In this document: positions 7,351 to 16,341 of the stretch, piece by piece
Numbering within the stretch: the first letter of the stretch is position 1
How the letters are laid out: each line of letters begins with the position of its first letter
Assembly (NCBI GenBank): GCA_910585265.1
Contig: CAJUCA010000021.1
Location: forward strand, 1 to 47,771
DNA from: an uncultured Oscillospiraceae bacterium
GTDB lineage: Bacteria; Bacillota; Clostridia; Oscillospirales; Oscillospiraceae
Reading direction: 5' to 3'
DNA length: 47,771 nt
The notes under the pieces: model-generated
Database searches by the model: none
Told to the model about the DNA's origin: nothing
The model's input: the letters and a program-made list of their open reading frames with translations, nothing else
Program-made: the position numbers and the translations under genes

Positions 7351-7722
7351 TTAGTCCGCCTTATAAACGGAAACCTCATATTTCCCGACAAAATTGGTAC
7401 ACTTAGCTGTCAAAGTATAGGTATCCGAACTGTCTAACGTGAGCAGTTTTTCCAAGGCACCCGCCTGATCCAGGATGTATACTTCATTACCAGCCGAATC
7501 AGACAGGATGATGTCTAAATCTCCGCTTACAATGTCAGAACGGAATGAAAATCTGACTTTTTGGTTTGCATCTCCCAAAAACGCAATATCAGAAACCGTC
7601 GTGGTCTGTTCTGAATAGCTGTTGCGCATACTGCCCAACGGCTTAGGGCGCGACAGCAGATAAACGCCCGCTGTCACAACAATCAAAACGATCACCGTTG
7701 CTATGATACCTTTCTTTTTCAT
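7351..7722 (-). CDS. Small exported or membrane-anchored protein of unknown function
   Basis: A 123-residue protein with an N-terminal membrane segment (GIIATVIVLIVVTAGVYLL, residues 5-23) after MKKK, then a polar beta-rich domain (about residues 40-120) with alternating hydrophobic residues, suggesting a small beta-sandwich outside the cell. GGAGGTTCTGAA precedes the ATG. I do not recognise the family. Its base composition is clearly lower in GC than its neighbours, hinting at recent transfer. It has its own promoter, and no terminator separates it from the DUF2156 gene 55 bases on. Confidence 0.75.
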   Translation of the reverse strand: MKKKGIIATVIVLIVVTAGVYLLSRPKPLGSMRNSYSEQTTTVSDIAFLGDANQKVRFSFRSDIVSGDLDIILSDSAGNEVYILDQAGALEKLLTLDSSDTYTLTAKCTNFVGKYEVSVYKAD

Positions 7723-7766
7723 TTCAGAACCTCCTCTTTCCAGCTCAGATCTGTTGAACGCGTATC

Positions 7767-7795
7767 AGCATATCACAGCCGCAGTTAAAACGCAA
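7767..7795 (-). promoter_or_regulatory. Promoter of the small exported protein gene
   Basis: Minus strand: TTGCGT (7795-7790), 17-base spacer, TATGCT (7772-7767), about 45 bases before the start codon and just downstream of the rny terminator. Confidence 0.55.
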
Positions 7796-7798
7796 CGG

Positions 7799-7833
7799 AA
7801 AAAACACGCCGCCGGGGGCCTCCCGGCGGCGTG
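7799..7833 (-). terminator. Intrinsic terminator of rny
   Basis: Minus strand: a long GC stem CACGCCGCCGGG / CCCGGCGGCGTG with a short loop, followed by TTTTTT. It lies 32 bases after the rny stop. Confidence 0.9.
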
Positions 7834-7864
7834 CAGCTGTATTCACGTTCGGATTGGCCGCGCG

Positions 7865-9424
<1,560 letters not shown>

Positions 9425-9655
9425 CTGGGTTCCACACCTCCTGTTTCTTCTTTTTTCGTAAATTCAGGCGCAAAATAACACGCGATGCGTGAATAGACGC
9501 ACCGCGATAATTGAAAAACCGCCCAAAGGGACATGGGCGCAGTATTTGAGTGTCAACAAATCTATGACGGGCTTCGTATAGACCTATATATACACGCCCC
9601 AGAGGGCGCAAACGCTCAAACGGCAAAAAAGCGCGGCGGCTTTTCAAAATTATCC
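9425..9655 (-). promoter_or_regulatory. Structured 5' leader of rny
   Basis: About 230 bases between the inferred start of transcription and the rny ATG contain no credible gene. Two hairpins are visible on the minus strand. CGCCC/GGGCG (9535-9539 with 9520-9524) is followed by GTTTTT and is terminator-like. A 10-bp stem (9506-9497 with 9490-9481, one G.U pair) lies after it. A second TTGACA occurs at 9556-9551 without a good -10. The arrangement could allow attenuation or self-cleavage control. Confidence 0.45.
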
Positions 9656-9661
9656 TCATCC

Positions 9662-9690
9662 ATTATATAGGCAGGCCGCCTCGCCGTCAA
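9662..9690 (-). promoter_or_regulatory. Sigma-A promoter of rny
   Basis: Minus strand: TTGACG (9690-9685), 17-base spacer, TATAAT (9667-9662). Near-consensus. Confidence 0.8.
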
Positions 9691-9785
9691 GTGGAAATGT
9701 GAAAGTTTCATGAACATTCCAAATTTTTTCTGTGTAAATTGTGCAGGGCCCCGCCCCGGCGGAAAAGGGCGCGGCCCCGGGCAGG

Positions 9786-10286
9786 TCAAGCATCCGGATT
9801 CCGCAGGTGCTCCGGGATGGAATCGTCGTCCTCAATCCACTCCTTCTCCACGTCCACCACCCGGTATTCCGCGGCGGTGTCCCGGATCACCACCCGGGCG
9901 ATGCCCGCGTTGATGATGAGGCGGCGGCACATGGAGCAGGAGGTGGAGCCGGGGACCAGCTCCCCCGTGGCCGGGTCCTTGCAGGCCATGTAGAGGGTGG
10001 CCCCCAGCACCTCCCGCCGGGGGGCGGAGATGATGGCGTTGGCCTCGGCGTGGACGGAGCGGCACAGCTCGTACCGCTGGCCCGAGGGGATGTTCATGGC
10101 CTCCCGGGCGCAGTAGCCCAGATCGCCGCAGTTCTTCCGCCCCCGGGGCGCGCCGTTGTAGCCGGAGGACACGATCTCGTCGTTCTGGACGATGATGGCC
10201 CCGTAGCACCGCCGCATACAGGTGGAGCGTTCCAGCACGGTGGCGGCGATATCCAGATAGTAGTTCTGCTTGTCGATGCGGCCCAT
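9786..10286 (-). CDS. Deoxycytidylate (dCMP) deaminase family protein (ComEB-like)
   Basis: A 166-residue zinc-dependent deaminase converting dCMP to dUMP for dTTP synthesis. The catalytic zinc motif is intact: HAEANAI supplies the His ligand and the proton-shuttle Glu, and SCSMCRR supplies the two Cys ligands. The N-terminal GYNGAPRGRKNCGD loop is typical of dCMP deaminases rather than tRNA or guanine deaminases. Length matches ComEB-type enzymes. It is monocistronic with its own promoter. A second cytidine-type substrate cannot be excluded. Confidence 0.92.
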   Translation of the reverse strand: MGRIDKQNYYLDIAATVLERSTCMRRCYGAIIVQNDEIVSSGYNGAPRGRKNCGDLGYCAREAMNIPSGQRYELCRSVHAEANAIISAPRREVLGATLYMACKDPATGELVPGSTSCSMCRRLIINAGIARVVIRDTAAEYRVVDVEKEWIEDDDSIPEHLRNPDA

Positions 10287-10317
10287 GAAAATCCCCCGTT
10301 TCTGTTTTTATGGGGAG

Positions 10318-10346
10318 AGTATACCATTTTTCCGCCCCCGCCGCAA
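10318..10346 (-). promoter_or_regulatory. Promoter of the dCMP deaminase gene
   Basis: Minus strand: TTGCGG (10346-10341), 17-base spacer, TATACT (10323-10318), about 32 bases before the start codon. Confidence 0.65.
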
Positions 10347-10353
10347 CGGAAAT

Positions 10354-11664
10354 TTACAGCGGCCCCCGGCCCAGCTTCTCCCCGACCACCGCCATCTGCT
10401 CCGCCGTGGGCGTCCAGTCCAGGGTGATTTCCACCACCCGATGGGGGTAGCACAGCACATAGTGCTCCAGCGTCTGGCCGTTTAGGACGTACCGGTACGC
10501 CTCCTGCGCCCCCCAGGGGGCGGGGTCTACAGGGGTGTAGCGGCTGTCTCCCCCCAGGTAATGATCCCGGCACAGGCCGTACAGGGCGGGCACCTTCACC
10601 ACCGTCACGTCGTAGCGCAGGCTATGCGTCATTTCCCCATAGATCCGGGGGTAATCCGAGACCTGGAGGAGGGCCAGCAGAGGGGAGGAGATCCGGAACT
10701 GCCACCGGCTGTAGTGGTCCGGGTCCATCTCCACCAGATCCGTCACCGACAGGGGCAGCTCCTCCGCCCTGGGGTTGGGGCGGCTGTTCAGCCCCCGCAC
10801 CACAAGCCAGGGGATGGCCGCCGCAAACAGGATGGACAGCACCACGCAGGCGGCCAGGGTGCCCCTCAGATTGGCCTTGGCGGACACACCGGCCCCCTTC
10901 AGCAGCTTCCGGACGCCCAGGACGGCGGCTATTATCCCTATGACTCCCAGCATGGACACCGCCGCCAGACCGCCCAGGCCGTCCTGGAACATCCCGGCCA
11001 GGCACCACGCCCCCGCCGGGAGCAGGATGGCCAGCAGGAGCCGCTGGAGCCAGACCCGGCTCCGGGTGGGCAGGAACTCCCCCCGCTCCGCCGCCCGCCG
11101 CGCCCGCCCCCGCCAGCGGAAGTAGGAGCAAAGCTCCACGGTACAGTTCACCAGGATCAGCGTATAGGCCACCAGGGCCAGCAGGGTGCCGCCGCTGGCC
11201 AGGGTGAGGACGGGATTGTCCCAGAACCGCCACAGGAACAGCCCCAGGTTCAGCACCGCCACCCCCAGCAGCAGGAAATTGGCCGGCAGGACGGTCTTTT
11301 TCGCCGACTGGTGGATGGCCTCCACCTCCAAAGCCGGGTCGGTGTCGATGGGCGTGGGGTTCTCCCCCTGGTGGTAGAACACCTGCATCTGGCCCGACGA
11401 GCCCGCCAGCGTCCAGCCCGCGTGGGCGCACAGGTCATAGAACTCCTCCTGCCGTTCCGAGGGGTAGGGGTCATATATGGTGGCTTTGGGGAAATAGCAC
11501 ACGCTGAAGGTGATCCGCCTGGGCTCGATCCTCCGGTAGTGCCAGAGAAACTGGCCCAGCCCGCACAGCAGCCAGCCCCGCTCCGCCATCCGGGCCAGGT
11601 GTTTCTCGATTCCGGTGTGGTCATAGAAGGAATACAGGCTCATCTGCCGTTTCGTCTCTCTCAT
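10354..11664 (-). CDS. DUF2812 domain-containing membrane protein
   Basis: A 436-residue protein with an N-terminal DUF2812 region (about residues 1-115, beginning with the SFYDHTGIEKHLARMAERGW motif), then paired hydrophobic segments around residues 125-175 and 205-290, and a C-terminal soluble domain. DUF2812 proteins are regularly encoded next to PadR repressors in Clostridia, as here: the ATG overlaps the padR stop as ATGA. Biochemical function is unknown; a role in envelope stress or drug response is a guess from PadR association. It is expressed from the element-bearing promoter upstream of padR. Confidence 0.85.
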   Translation of the reverse strand: MRETKRQMSLYSFYDHTGIEKHLARMAERGWLLCGLGQFLWHYRRIEPRRITFSVCYFPKATIYDPYPSERQEEFYDLCAHAGWTLAGSSGQMQVFYHQGENPTPIDTDPALEVEAIHQSAKKTVLPANFLLLGVAVLNLGLFLWRFWDNPVLTLASGGTLLALVAYTLILVNCTVELCSYFRWRGRARRAAERGEFLPTRSRVWLQRLLLAILLPAGAWCLAGMFQDGLGGLAAVSMLGVIGIIAAVLGVRKLLKGAGVSAKANLRGTLAACVVLSILFAAAIPWLVVRGLNSRPNPRAEELPLSVTDLVEMDPDHYSRWQFRISSPLLALLQVSDYPRIYGEMTHSLRYDVTVVKVPALYGLCRDHYLGGDSRYTPVDPAPWGAQEAYRYVLNGQTLEHYVLCYPHRVVEITLDWTPTAEQMAVVGEKLGRGPL

Positions 11665-11984
11665 GGTTCGTCCTCCTCTCCGAAGGCCCGGCGGTAGTCC
11701 TCCGCCTGGGCCTCAATCCGTTGGTACTCCTGGGCCAGCCGCCGCCTGCCGGATTCGGTCAGCAGGTAGCTGCGGCGGCGGCCCTCGGTCCGGGTCTCCC
11801 GGATCATGCCCTCCTCCCGGAACTGCTCCAGCAGGTTGTAGAGCGTCCCGGAGCCCACGCTCACCCGCCCCCCGGTCATGGCGGGCACCTGATCCAATAT
11901 GTCCATGCCGCAGCGTTCCTCCCGGAGGCACAGCAGGACATAGAACATCTGCTCCGTCAGGGTGCTGAATTTTTCCCTTGGCAT
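11661..11984 (-). CDS. PadR family transcriptional regulator
   Basis: A 107-residue winged-helix protein of the PadR-s1 type: MFYVLLCLREERCGMDILD and GRVSVGSGTLYNLLEQFREE form the helix-turn-helix, and RRSYLLTESGRRRLAQE forms the wing and the start of the dimerisation helix. AGGAGGCGGTGCC precedes the ATG at 11984. It is the first gene of a two-gene operon with the DUF2812 protein and likely represses its own promoter through the CTCGA-N3-TCGAG sites at 12001-12013 and 12216-12228. Confidence 0.93.
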   Translation of the reverse strand: MPREKFSTLTEQMFYVLLCLREERCGMDILDQVPAMTGGRVSVGSGTLYNLLEQFREEGMIRETRTEGRRRSYLLTESGRRRLAQEYQRIEAQAEDYRRAFGEEDEP

Positions 11985-12000
11985 GGCACCGCCTCCTATT

Positions 12001-12013
12001 CTCGATATTCGAG
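12001..12013. promoter_or_regulatory. Candidate PadR operator, proximal copy
   Basis: The palindrome CTCGATATTCGAG lies directly upstream of the padR ribosome site. The same 13-mer recurs in reverse orientation at 12216-12228 in the promoter spacer. A duplicated near-perfect dyad next to a PadR gene is the expected form of its own operator. Confidence 0.7.
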
Positions 12014-12031
12014 TATCCTGCCCCCATTATA

Positions 12032-12207
12032 TAGTCAGCACACTTGAAAATCGGTATCCTACCGATTTTCAAAACAGCGGCTGTGCCGCTGTAGGCAAAG
12101 CCTGTGCGCTGACTATGAAATCTGACGCAAGGCCGCTTTGCGGCCTGTGCGGCACTGACGTGCCGCACAAGTGAAAAAGAAGTGTACACTTCTTTTTCAC
12201 TGCGTCA
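12032..12207. mobile_element. 176-bp hairpin-rich element forming two tandem cloverleaves, flanked by ATTATA repeats
   Basis: The element lies between direct repeats ATTATA at 12026-12031 and 12208-12213. First module: closing stem 12031-12043 with 12104-12116 (13 bases, one mismatch) around three hairpins at 12044-12072 (13-bp perfect stem), 12074-12092 (8 bp) and 12093-12103 (4 bp). Second module: closing stem TGACGCA/TGCGTCA (12123-12129 with 12201-12207) around hairpins at 12130-12146 (7 bp), 12147-12168 (9 bp) and 12170-12201 (32-base perfect palindrome). Nearly every base is in a stem. No coding capacity. A MITE-like origin is inferred from the apparent target duplication. Confidence 0.75.
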
Positions 12208-12236
12208 ATTATAATCTCGAATATCGAGTTTGTCAA
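12208..12236 (-). promoter_or_regulatory. Consensus sigma-A promoter of padR-DUF2812, with operator in the spacer
   Basis: Minus strand: TTGACA (12236-12231), 17-base spacer, TATAAT (12213-12208), a perfect consensus. The spacer consists almost wholly of the palindrome CTCGATATTCGAG (12228-12216), so a bound repressor would block RNA polymerase. The transcript would begin in the cloverleaf element and have a leader of about 220 bases. Confidence 0.85.
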
Positions 12237-12289
12237 GGGGGAGCGGCCGGGACATGGAAAAATCCGGCTCCCTGCCGGAAAAAAGATCC

Positions 12290-12318
12290 TTGCGTCCCGC
12301 CCTCCGCGCTGATATAAT
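12290..12318 (+). promoter_or_regulatory. Promoter of the aminotransferase gene
   Basis: TTGCGT (12290-12295), 17-base spacer, TATAAT (12313-12318). Leader about 40 bases. A small dyad CCGGC-TCCCT-GCCGG flanked by A-runs lies upstream at about 12264-12278, between the two divergent promoters. Confidence 0.75.
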
Positions 12319-12365
12319 AAAAGATAGTTTTATTGATTTACTTCGATGAAAAGGAGCCGAGCCTC

Positions 12366-13433
12366 ATGCTGGATATTTCGTTCACCCCCAACCCCAATCC
12401 CAAGCCCCGTCCCGACCCGGACACCCTGGTGTTCGGCAAGACCTTCACCGACCATATGTTCCTGATGAACTACGACGCGGGCCAGGGCTGGCACCACCCC
12501 CGGGTCGAGCCCTACGGCCCCCTGCCCTTCGAGCTGTCCTGCATGGTGTTCCACTACGCCCAGGAGATCTTCGAGGGCATGAAGGCCTACCGCACCCCCG
12601 AGGGGAAGGTGCGGCTGTTCCGCCCCTATGAGAACGCCCGCCGGATGAACTCCTCCTGCCGCCGCCTGTGCATCCCGGAGATCCCGGAGGAGGACTTCGT
12701 GCAGGCCGTGAAGGCGGTGGTGTCCGCCGACCGGGACTGGGTGCCGGACAAGGCGGGCACCTCCCTCTATATCCGCCCCTTCATCATCGCCACCGACTGC
12801 TCCCTGGGCGTCCACGCCTCCCGGAGCTACCTGTTCGCCGTCATCTGCTGCCCGGTGGGGGCCTACTACCCGGAGGGCATCAACCCGGTGAAGATCTACG
12901 TGGAGGACCAGGACGTGCGGGCGGTGAAGGGCGGCACGGGCTTCACCAAATGCGGCGGCAACTACGCCGCCTCCATCCGGGCCGGAGAGCGGGCGGAGGA
13001 GCAGGGCTTCTCCCAGGTGCTGTGGCTGGACGGCGTCCACCGGAAGTATATCGAGGAGGTGGGCTCCATGAACGTGATGTTCAAGATCGGCGGCACGGTG
13101 GTGACGCCGGAGCTCACCGGGTCGGTTCTGCCCGGCATCACCCGCAAGAGCTGCCTGGAGCTGCTGCGGGACTGGGGCTACAGCGTGGAGGAGCGGCTGG
13201 TCTCCGCCAGGGAGCTGTTTGACGCCGCCCAGACCGGGAGCCTGGAGGAGGCCTGGGGCACCGGAACGGCGGCGGTGGTGTCCCCCATCGGCCTGCTGGC
13301 GGAGGGCGAAACCAGGGTGGAGGTCGGCGGCGGGCAGATCGGCCGTCTGACCCAGCGGCTGTATGACACCCTCACGGGCATCCAGTGGGGCACCGAGCCG
13401 GACCCCTACGGCTGGATGGTGCCTGTGGAATAA
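12366..13433 (+). CDS. ilvE: Branched-chain-amino-acid aminotransferase
   Basis: A 355-residue class IV PLP-dependent aminotransferase interconverting leucine, isoleucine and valine with their 2-oxo acids. The catalytic lysine is in GFTKCGGNYAAS, as in the YKLGGNYG motif of the eukaryotic-type BCAT subfamily, and the cofactor region EEVGSMNVMF follows. Length fits this longer subfamily rather than the 300-residue E. coli type. AAGGAG lies 9 bases before the ATG at 12366; an upstream TTG at 12333 has no ribosome site. It is monocistronic with its own promoter and terminator. Confidence 0.95.
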   Translation: MLDISFTPNPNPKPRPDPDTLVFGKTFTDHMFLMNYDAGQGWHHPRVEPYGPLPFELSCMVFHYAQEIFEGMKAYRTPEGKVRLFRPYENARRMNSSCRRLCIPEIPEEDFVQAVKAVVSADRDWVPDKAGTSLYIRPFIIATDCSLGVHASRSYLFAVICCPVGAYYPEGINPVKIYVEDQDVRAVKGGTGFTKCGGNYAASIRAGERAEEQGFSQVLWLDGVHRKYIEEVGSMNVMFKIGGTVVTPELTGSVLPGITRKSCLELLRDWGYSVEERLVSARELFDAAQTGSLEEAWGTGTAAVVSPIGLLAEGETRVEVGGGQIGRLTQRLYDTLTGIQWGTEPDPYGWMVPVE

Positions 13434-13442
13434 CGGCAACAC

Positions 13443-13470
13443 AAAATCCCGGCCCATGGGCCGGGATTTT
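13443..13470. terminator. Bidirectional-looking terminator after ilvE
   Basis: A near-perfect 28-base palindrome, AAAATCCCGGCCC / GGGCCGGGATTTT, with A and T flanks on both strands, 10 bases after the ilvE stop. Confidence 0.85.
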
Positions 13471-13573
13471 GTCCTGCGTGTCCCCTGGACAGGGGGCAAA
13501 CCCCGGAAGGCCGTTCCTTTCCCCCCGGGGTCTGGTATACTATCTTACAATACGGCATGGGAGGCCGAGGAAG

Positions 13574-14386
13574 ATGAAGCACATTCTGGACGCGCCCTTT
13601 TTGGTGGAGCTGGCCCGCACCGCCGCCCATATGTACGCCCACGGCTGGGACGAGCGCAACAGCGGCAATATCAGCGTCCTGCTGGACGGGGCGGAGGCGG
13701 AGCAGTACGTGGACCCGGACGCGGTGCTCCGGGACATCCCCACCGGCTTTGAGGCCCCCGCCCTGGACGGGAAGTATTTCCTGGTGACGGGCGCGGGCAA
13801 ATACTTCAAAAACGTGGGGGACGACCCCGCCCTCAACCTGGGTCTGGTGCGGCTGGCGGAGGGCGGACGGACCGCCCGGCTCCTGTGGGGCCTCACCGAC
13901 GGCGGAAGCCCCACCTCCGAGTTCCCCGCCCACATGATGAGCCACGGGGCGCGGCTGGCGCAGGACCCGGACAGCCGGGTGGTGATGCACTGCCACCCCT
14001 CCAACCTGCTGGCCATGACCTACGTCCACGACCTGGACAGCCGCGCCTTCACCCGGACCCTCTGGCGTATGTGCACCGAGGGCATCCTCGTGTTCCCCGA
14101 CGGGGTGAACGTGCTGCCCTGGATGCTGTGCGGCACCAACGAGATCGGCGCGGCCACGGCGGAGCGGATGGCCGACGCCCGCCTGGTGGTGTGGGCCCAG
14201 CACGGCATTTACGGCGCGGGCCGCAGCCTGGACGAGACCTTCGGCCTCATTGAGACGGCGGAGAAGGCGGCGGAGATCTACCTGAAGATCGCCCACCTGC
14301 CCCGGTTGAACACCATCACCGACGGCCAGCTGCGCCAGCTGGAGCAGCGTTACGGCGTCCGGGCCAGACCCGGCTGGCTGGACTGA
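13574..14386 (+). CDS. rhaD: Rhamnulose-1-phosphate aldolase (class II)
   Basis: A 270-residue class II aldolase/adducin family enzyme splitting rhamnulose-1-phosphate into dihydroxyacetone phosphate and lactaldehyde. The zinc-binding motif HCHPSN and a later WAQHGIYGAG His are visible, together with NSGNISVLL near the N-terminus and GTNEIG, which fit RhaD better than fuculose aldolases. No rhamnose isomerase, kinase or regulator is adjacent, so it is an isolated pathway gene here. The ATG at 13574 is chosen because family homology begins there; the frame runs open further upstream through the terminator. The ribosome site GAGGAAG is close to the start. Confidence 0.9.
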   Translation: MKHILDAPFLVELARTAAHMYAHGWDERNSGNISVLLDGAEAEQYVDPDAVLRDIPTGFEAPALDGKYFLVTGAGKYFKNVGDDPALNLGLVRLAEGGRTARLLWGLTDGGSPTSEFPAHMMSHGARLAQDPDSRVVMHCHPSNLLAMTYVHDLDSRAFTRTLWRMCTEGILVFPDGVNVLPWMLCGTNEIGAATAERMADARLVVWAQHGIYGAGRSLDETFGLIETAEKAAEIYLKIAHLPRLNTITDGQLRQLEQRYGVRARPGWLD

Positions 14387-14406
14387 TCCGCCGCCGCACC
14401 GCTCCC

Positions 14407-14424
14407 AAAACGCCCAGCGGGGCG
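14407..14424 (-). terminator. Short intrinsic terminator of pyrG
   Basis: Minus strand: CGCCC-CGCT-GGGCG followed by TTTT, 14 bases after the pyrG stop. Short stem, so strength is uncertain. Confidence 0.5.
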
Positions 14425-14437
14425 GGAGGCCCATGGC

Positions 14438-16039
14438 CTACCGCCCCACAGCGGCCCGGATAAACTCCCGGAACAGCGGGTGCGCCCGGTTGGGCCGGGA
14501 CTTCAGCTCCGGGTGGAACTGGCACGCCGCGAACCAGGGGTGCCCCGGCAGCTCCACCACCTCCACCAGCCGCCCGTCCGGGGACAGGCCGGACAGGGCC
14601 AGCCCCGCCCGGGTCAGCTCCTCCCGATAGCCGTTGTTGAACTCATAGCGGTGGCGGTGCCGCTCCTTGATCTCCAACGTGCCGTAGACAGCCGCCGCCA
14701 GAGACCCCTCGGCCAGACGGCAGGGATAGCTTCCCAGCCGCATGGTGCCCCCCTTGGCGGTCACTCCCACCTGATCGGGCATCAGGTCGATGACGGGATA
14801 GGGCGTCCGGGGGTCCAGCTCGGAGGAGTGGGCCCCCGTCAGGCCGCACACGTTCCGGGCGAACTCCACCACCGCCAGCTGCATCCCCAGGCAGATGCCC
14901 AGGAAGGGCACCCCCTTCTCCCGGGCGTACCGGATGGCCTCCAGCTTCCCGTCAATGCCCCGGCTGCCAAACCCTCCGGGCACCAGAATGCCCTGAACCC
15001 CGGCCAAGAGCCCGTCCGCCGTCTCCGCCGTCACCTCCTCCGAGTTCACCCAGCGGATCTCCACGGACACACCGTTCCCGATCCCGCCGTGGGTAAGGGC
15101 CTCCGCCACCGACAGATAGGCGTCGTGGAGCCCCACGTACTTGCCCACCAGGGCGATGGTCACGCTCCCCTGGGGGTGCTTGGCCTTGTGCACCATGGTG
15201 GCCCACTCGGTGAGGTCCGGCGCGTGGCAGATCAGCCCCAGCCGCCGCACCACCACATCCGCCAGCCCCTCCCGCTCCAGCATCAGGGGCACCTCGTACA
15301 GCAGCTCCGCCGTCAGGTTGGGGATGGCGTGATCCGCCGGGATATTGCAGAACAGGGAGATTTTATCCAGAATCTCTCGGGGGATGGGGGAATCGCTGCG
15401 GCACATGATCACATCGGGCTGAATGCCCAGGCTGAGCAGCTCCTTGGCGGAGTGCTGGGTGGGCTTGGACTTCAGCTCCCCGGAGCCGGGGATGGACACG
15501 ATGAGGGACACATGGATAAACATCACGTTCTGCCGCCCCCGCTCGGCGGCCACCTGCCGGATGGCCTCCAAAAAGGGCTGGCTCTCAATGTCGCCCACGG
15601 TGCCGCCGATCTCCACAATGGCCGCGTCCACATCGGGGGCCTCCAGAGCGTAGATGTGCCGCTTGATCTCGTCGGTGATGTGGGGGATGATCTGCACCGT
15701 GCCCCCTAAATAGTCCCCCGCCCGCTCCCGGTTGAGGACGTTCCAGTAGACCCGCCCGGCGGACACCGAGGAGTTGAAGGTGAGGTTTTCATCGATGAAC
15801 CGCTCGTAGTGGCCCAAATCCAGGTCGGTCTCCGCCCCGTCGTCGGTGACGAACACCTCCCCATGCTGGTAGGGGGACATGGTGCCCGGATCCACGTTGA
15901 GGTAGGGGTCCAGCTTCTGCACCCGCACCCGCAGGCCCCGCTGCTTCAAAAGTCGGCCCAGGGACGCCGCCGTGATCCCCTTACCCAGCCCGGACACCAC
16001 GCCTCCGGTGACAAAGATGAATTTCGTACCCGCTGTCAT
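14438..16039 (-). CDS. pyrG: CTP synthase
   Basis: A 533-residue enzyme making CTP from UTP, ATP and glutamine. The N-terminal synthetase domain shows KFIFVTGGVVSGLGKGI, and the C-terminal class I glutamine amidotransferase domain shows nucleophile loop PFLGICLGMQLA and catalytic FHPE near the end. Length is normal. The start at 16039 (MTAGTKF) has GGAGG 7 bases upstream; the ATG at 16045 is too near it. It is transcribed from a good promoter divergent from the histidine kinase gene. The long leader-like attenuation seen in Bacillus pyrG is not obvious. Confidence 0.98.
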   Translation of the reverse strand: MTAGTKFIFVTGGVVSGLGKGITAASLGRLLKQRGLRVRVQKLDPYLNVDPGTMSPYQHGEVFVTDDGAETDLDLGHYERFIDENLTFNSSVSAGRVYWNVLNRERAGDYLGGTVQIIPHITDEIKRHIYALEAPDVDAAIVEIGGTVGDIESQPFLEAIRQVAAERGRQNVMFIHVSLIVSIPGSGELKSKPTQHSAKELLSLGIQPDVIMCRSDSPIPREILDKISLFCNIPADHAIPNLTAELLYEVPLMLEREGLADVVVRRLGLICHAPDLTEWATMVHKAKHPQGSVTIALVGKYVGLHDAYLSVAEALTHGGIGNGVSVEIRWVNSEEVTAETADGLLAGVQGILVPGGFGSRGIDGKLEAIRYAREKGVPFLGICLGMQLAVVEFARNVCGLTGAHSSELDPRTPYPVIDLMPDQVGVTAKGGTMRLGSYPCRLAEGSLAAAVYGTLEIKERHRHRYEFNNGYREELTRAGLALSGLSPDGRLVEVVELPGHPWFAACQFHPELKSRPNRAHPLFREFIRAAVGR

Positions 16040-16117
16040 AGCCATTCCTCCCCTGGGGCGGGTGACGCCCCATTGCCGGACGTCCGGTCCGGCCCTCCGG
16101 TTTTGATGGAACGGCTT

Positions 16118-16146
16118 ATTTTACGCCCCGCCGGAGGACAAGTCAA
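16118..16146 (-). promoter_or_regulatory. Promoter of pyrG
   Basis: Minus strand: TTGACT (16146-16141), 17-base spacer, TAAAAT (16123-16118). Leader about 75 bases. Confidence 0.75.
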
Positions 16147-16250
16147 GGGACGAACCCCACAAAATCCGGCGGCCCCGTGCCGCCGTCTCCGGCTGGCGCG
16201 GCAGGCGGGGCGGCGTTGGAGCGGCGGGTGAACGTTTTTTCATTCTTCCC

Positions 16251-16279
16251 TTGAGCCGCGGCGGGAAATGTGGTATGAT
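16251..16279 (+). promoter_or_regulatory. Promoter of the GHKL histidine kinase gene
   Basis: TTGAGC (16251-16256), 17-base spacer, TATGAT (16274-16279). Leader about 55 bases to the TTG start. Confidence 0.7.
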
Positions 16280-16341
16280 GTTGAGAAAACGCCGGGGAGG
16301 GCCCCCTCCTCCCCCGGTATCCGCGAAGGGAGGAAAAGGGA

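Noticed and set aside
12031..12116. tRNA gene suggested by the first cloverleaf
   Set aside because: The closing stem is 13 bases, the first arm has a 13-bp stem with a 3-base loop, there is no 7-base anticodon loop, no T-loop consensus and no acceptor end. It is a structured repeat, not a tRNA.
12263..12279. Terminator between the divergent padR and ilvE promoters
   Set aside because: The 5-bp dyad with A and T flanks would act on the minus strand, where no transcript is expected to arrive; it is too short to claim as functional.
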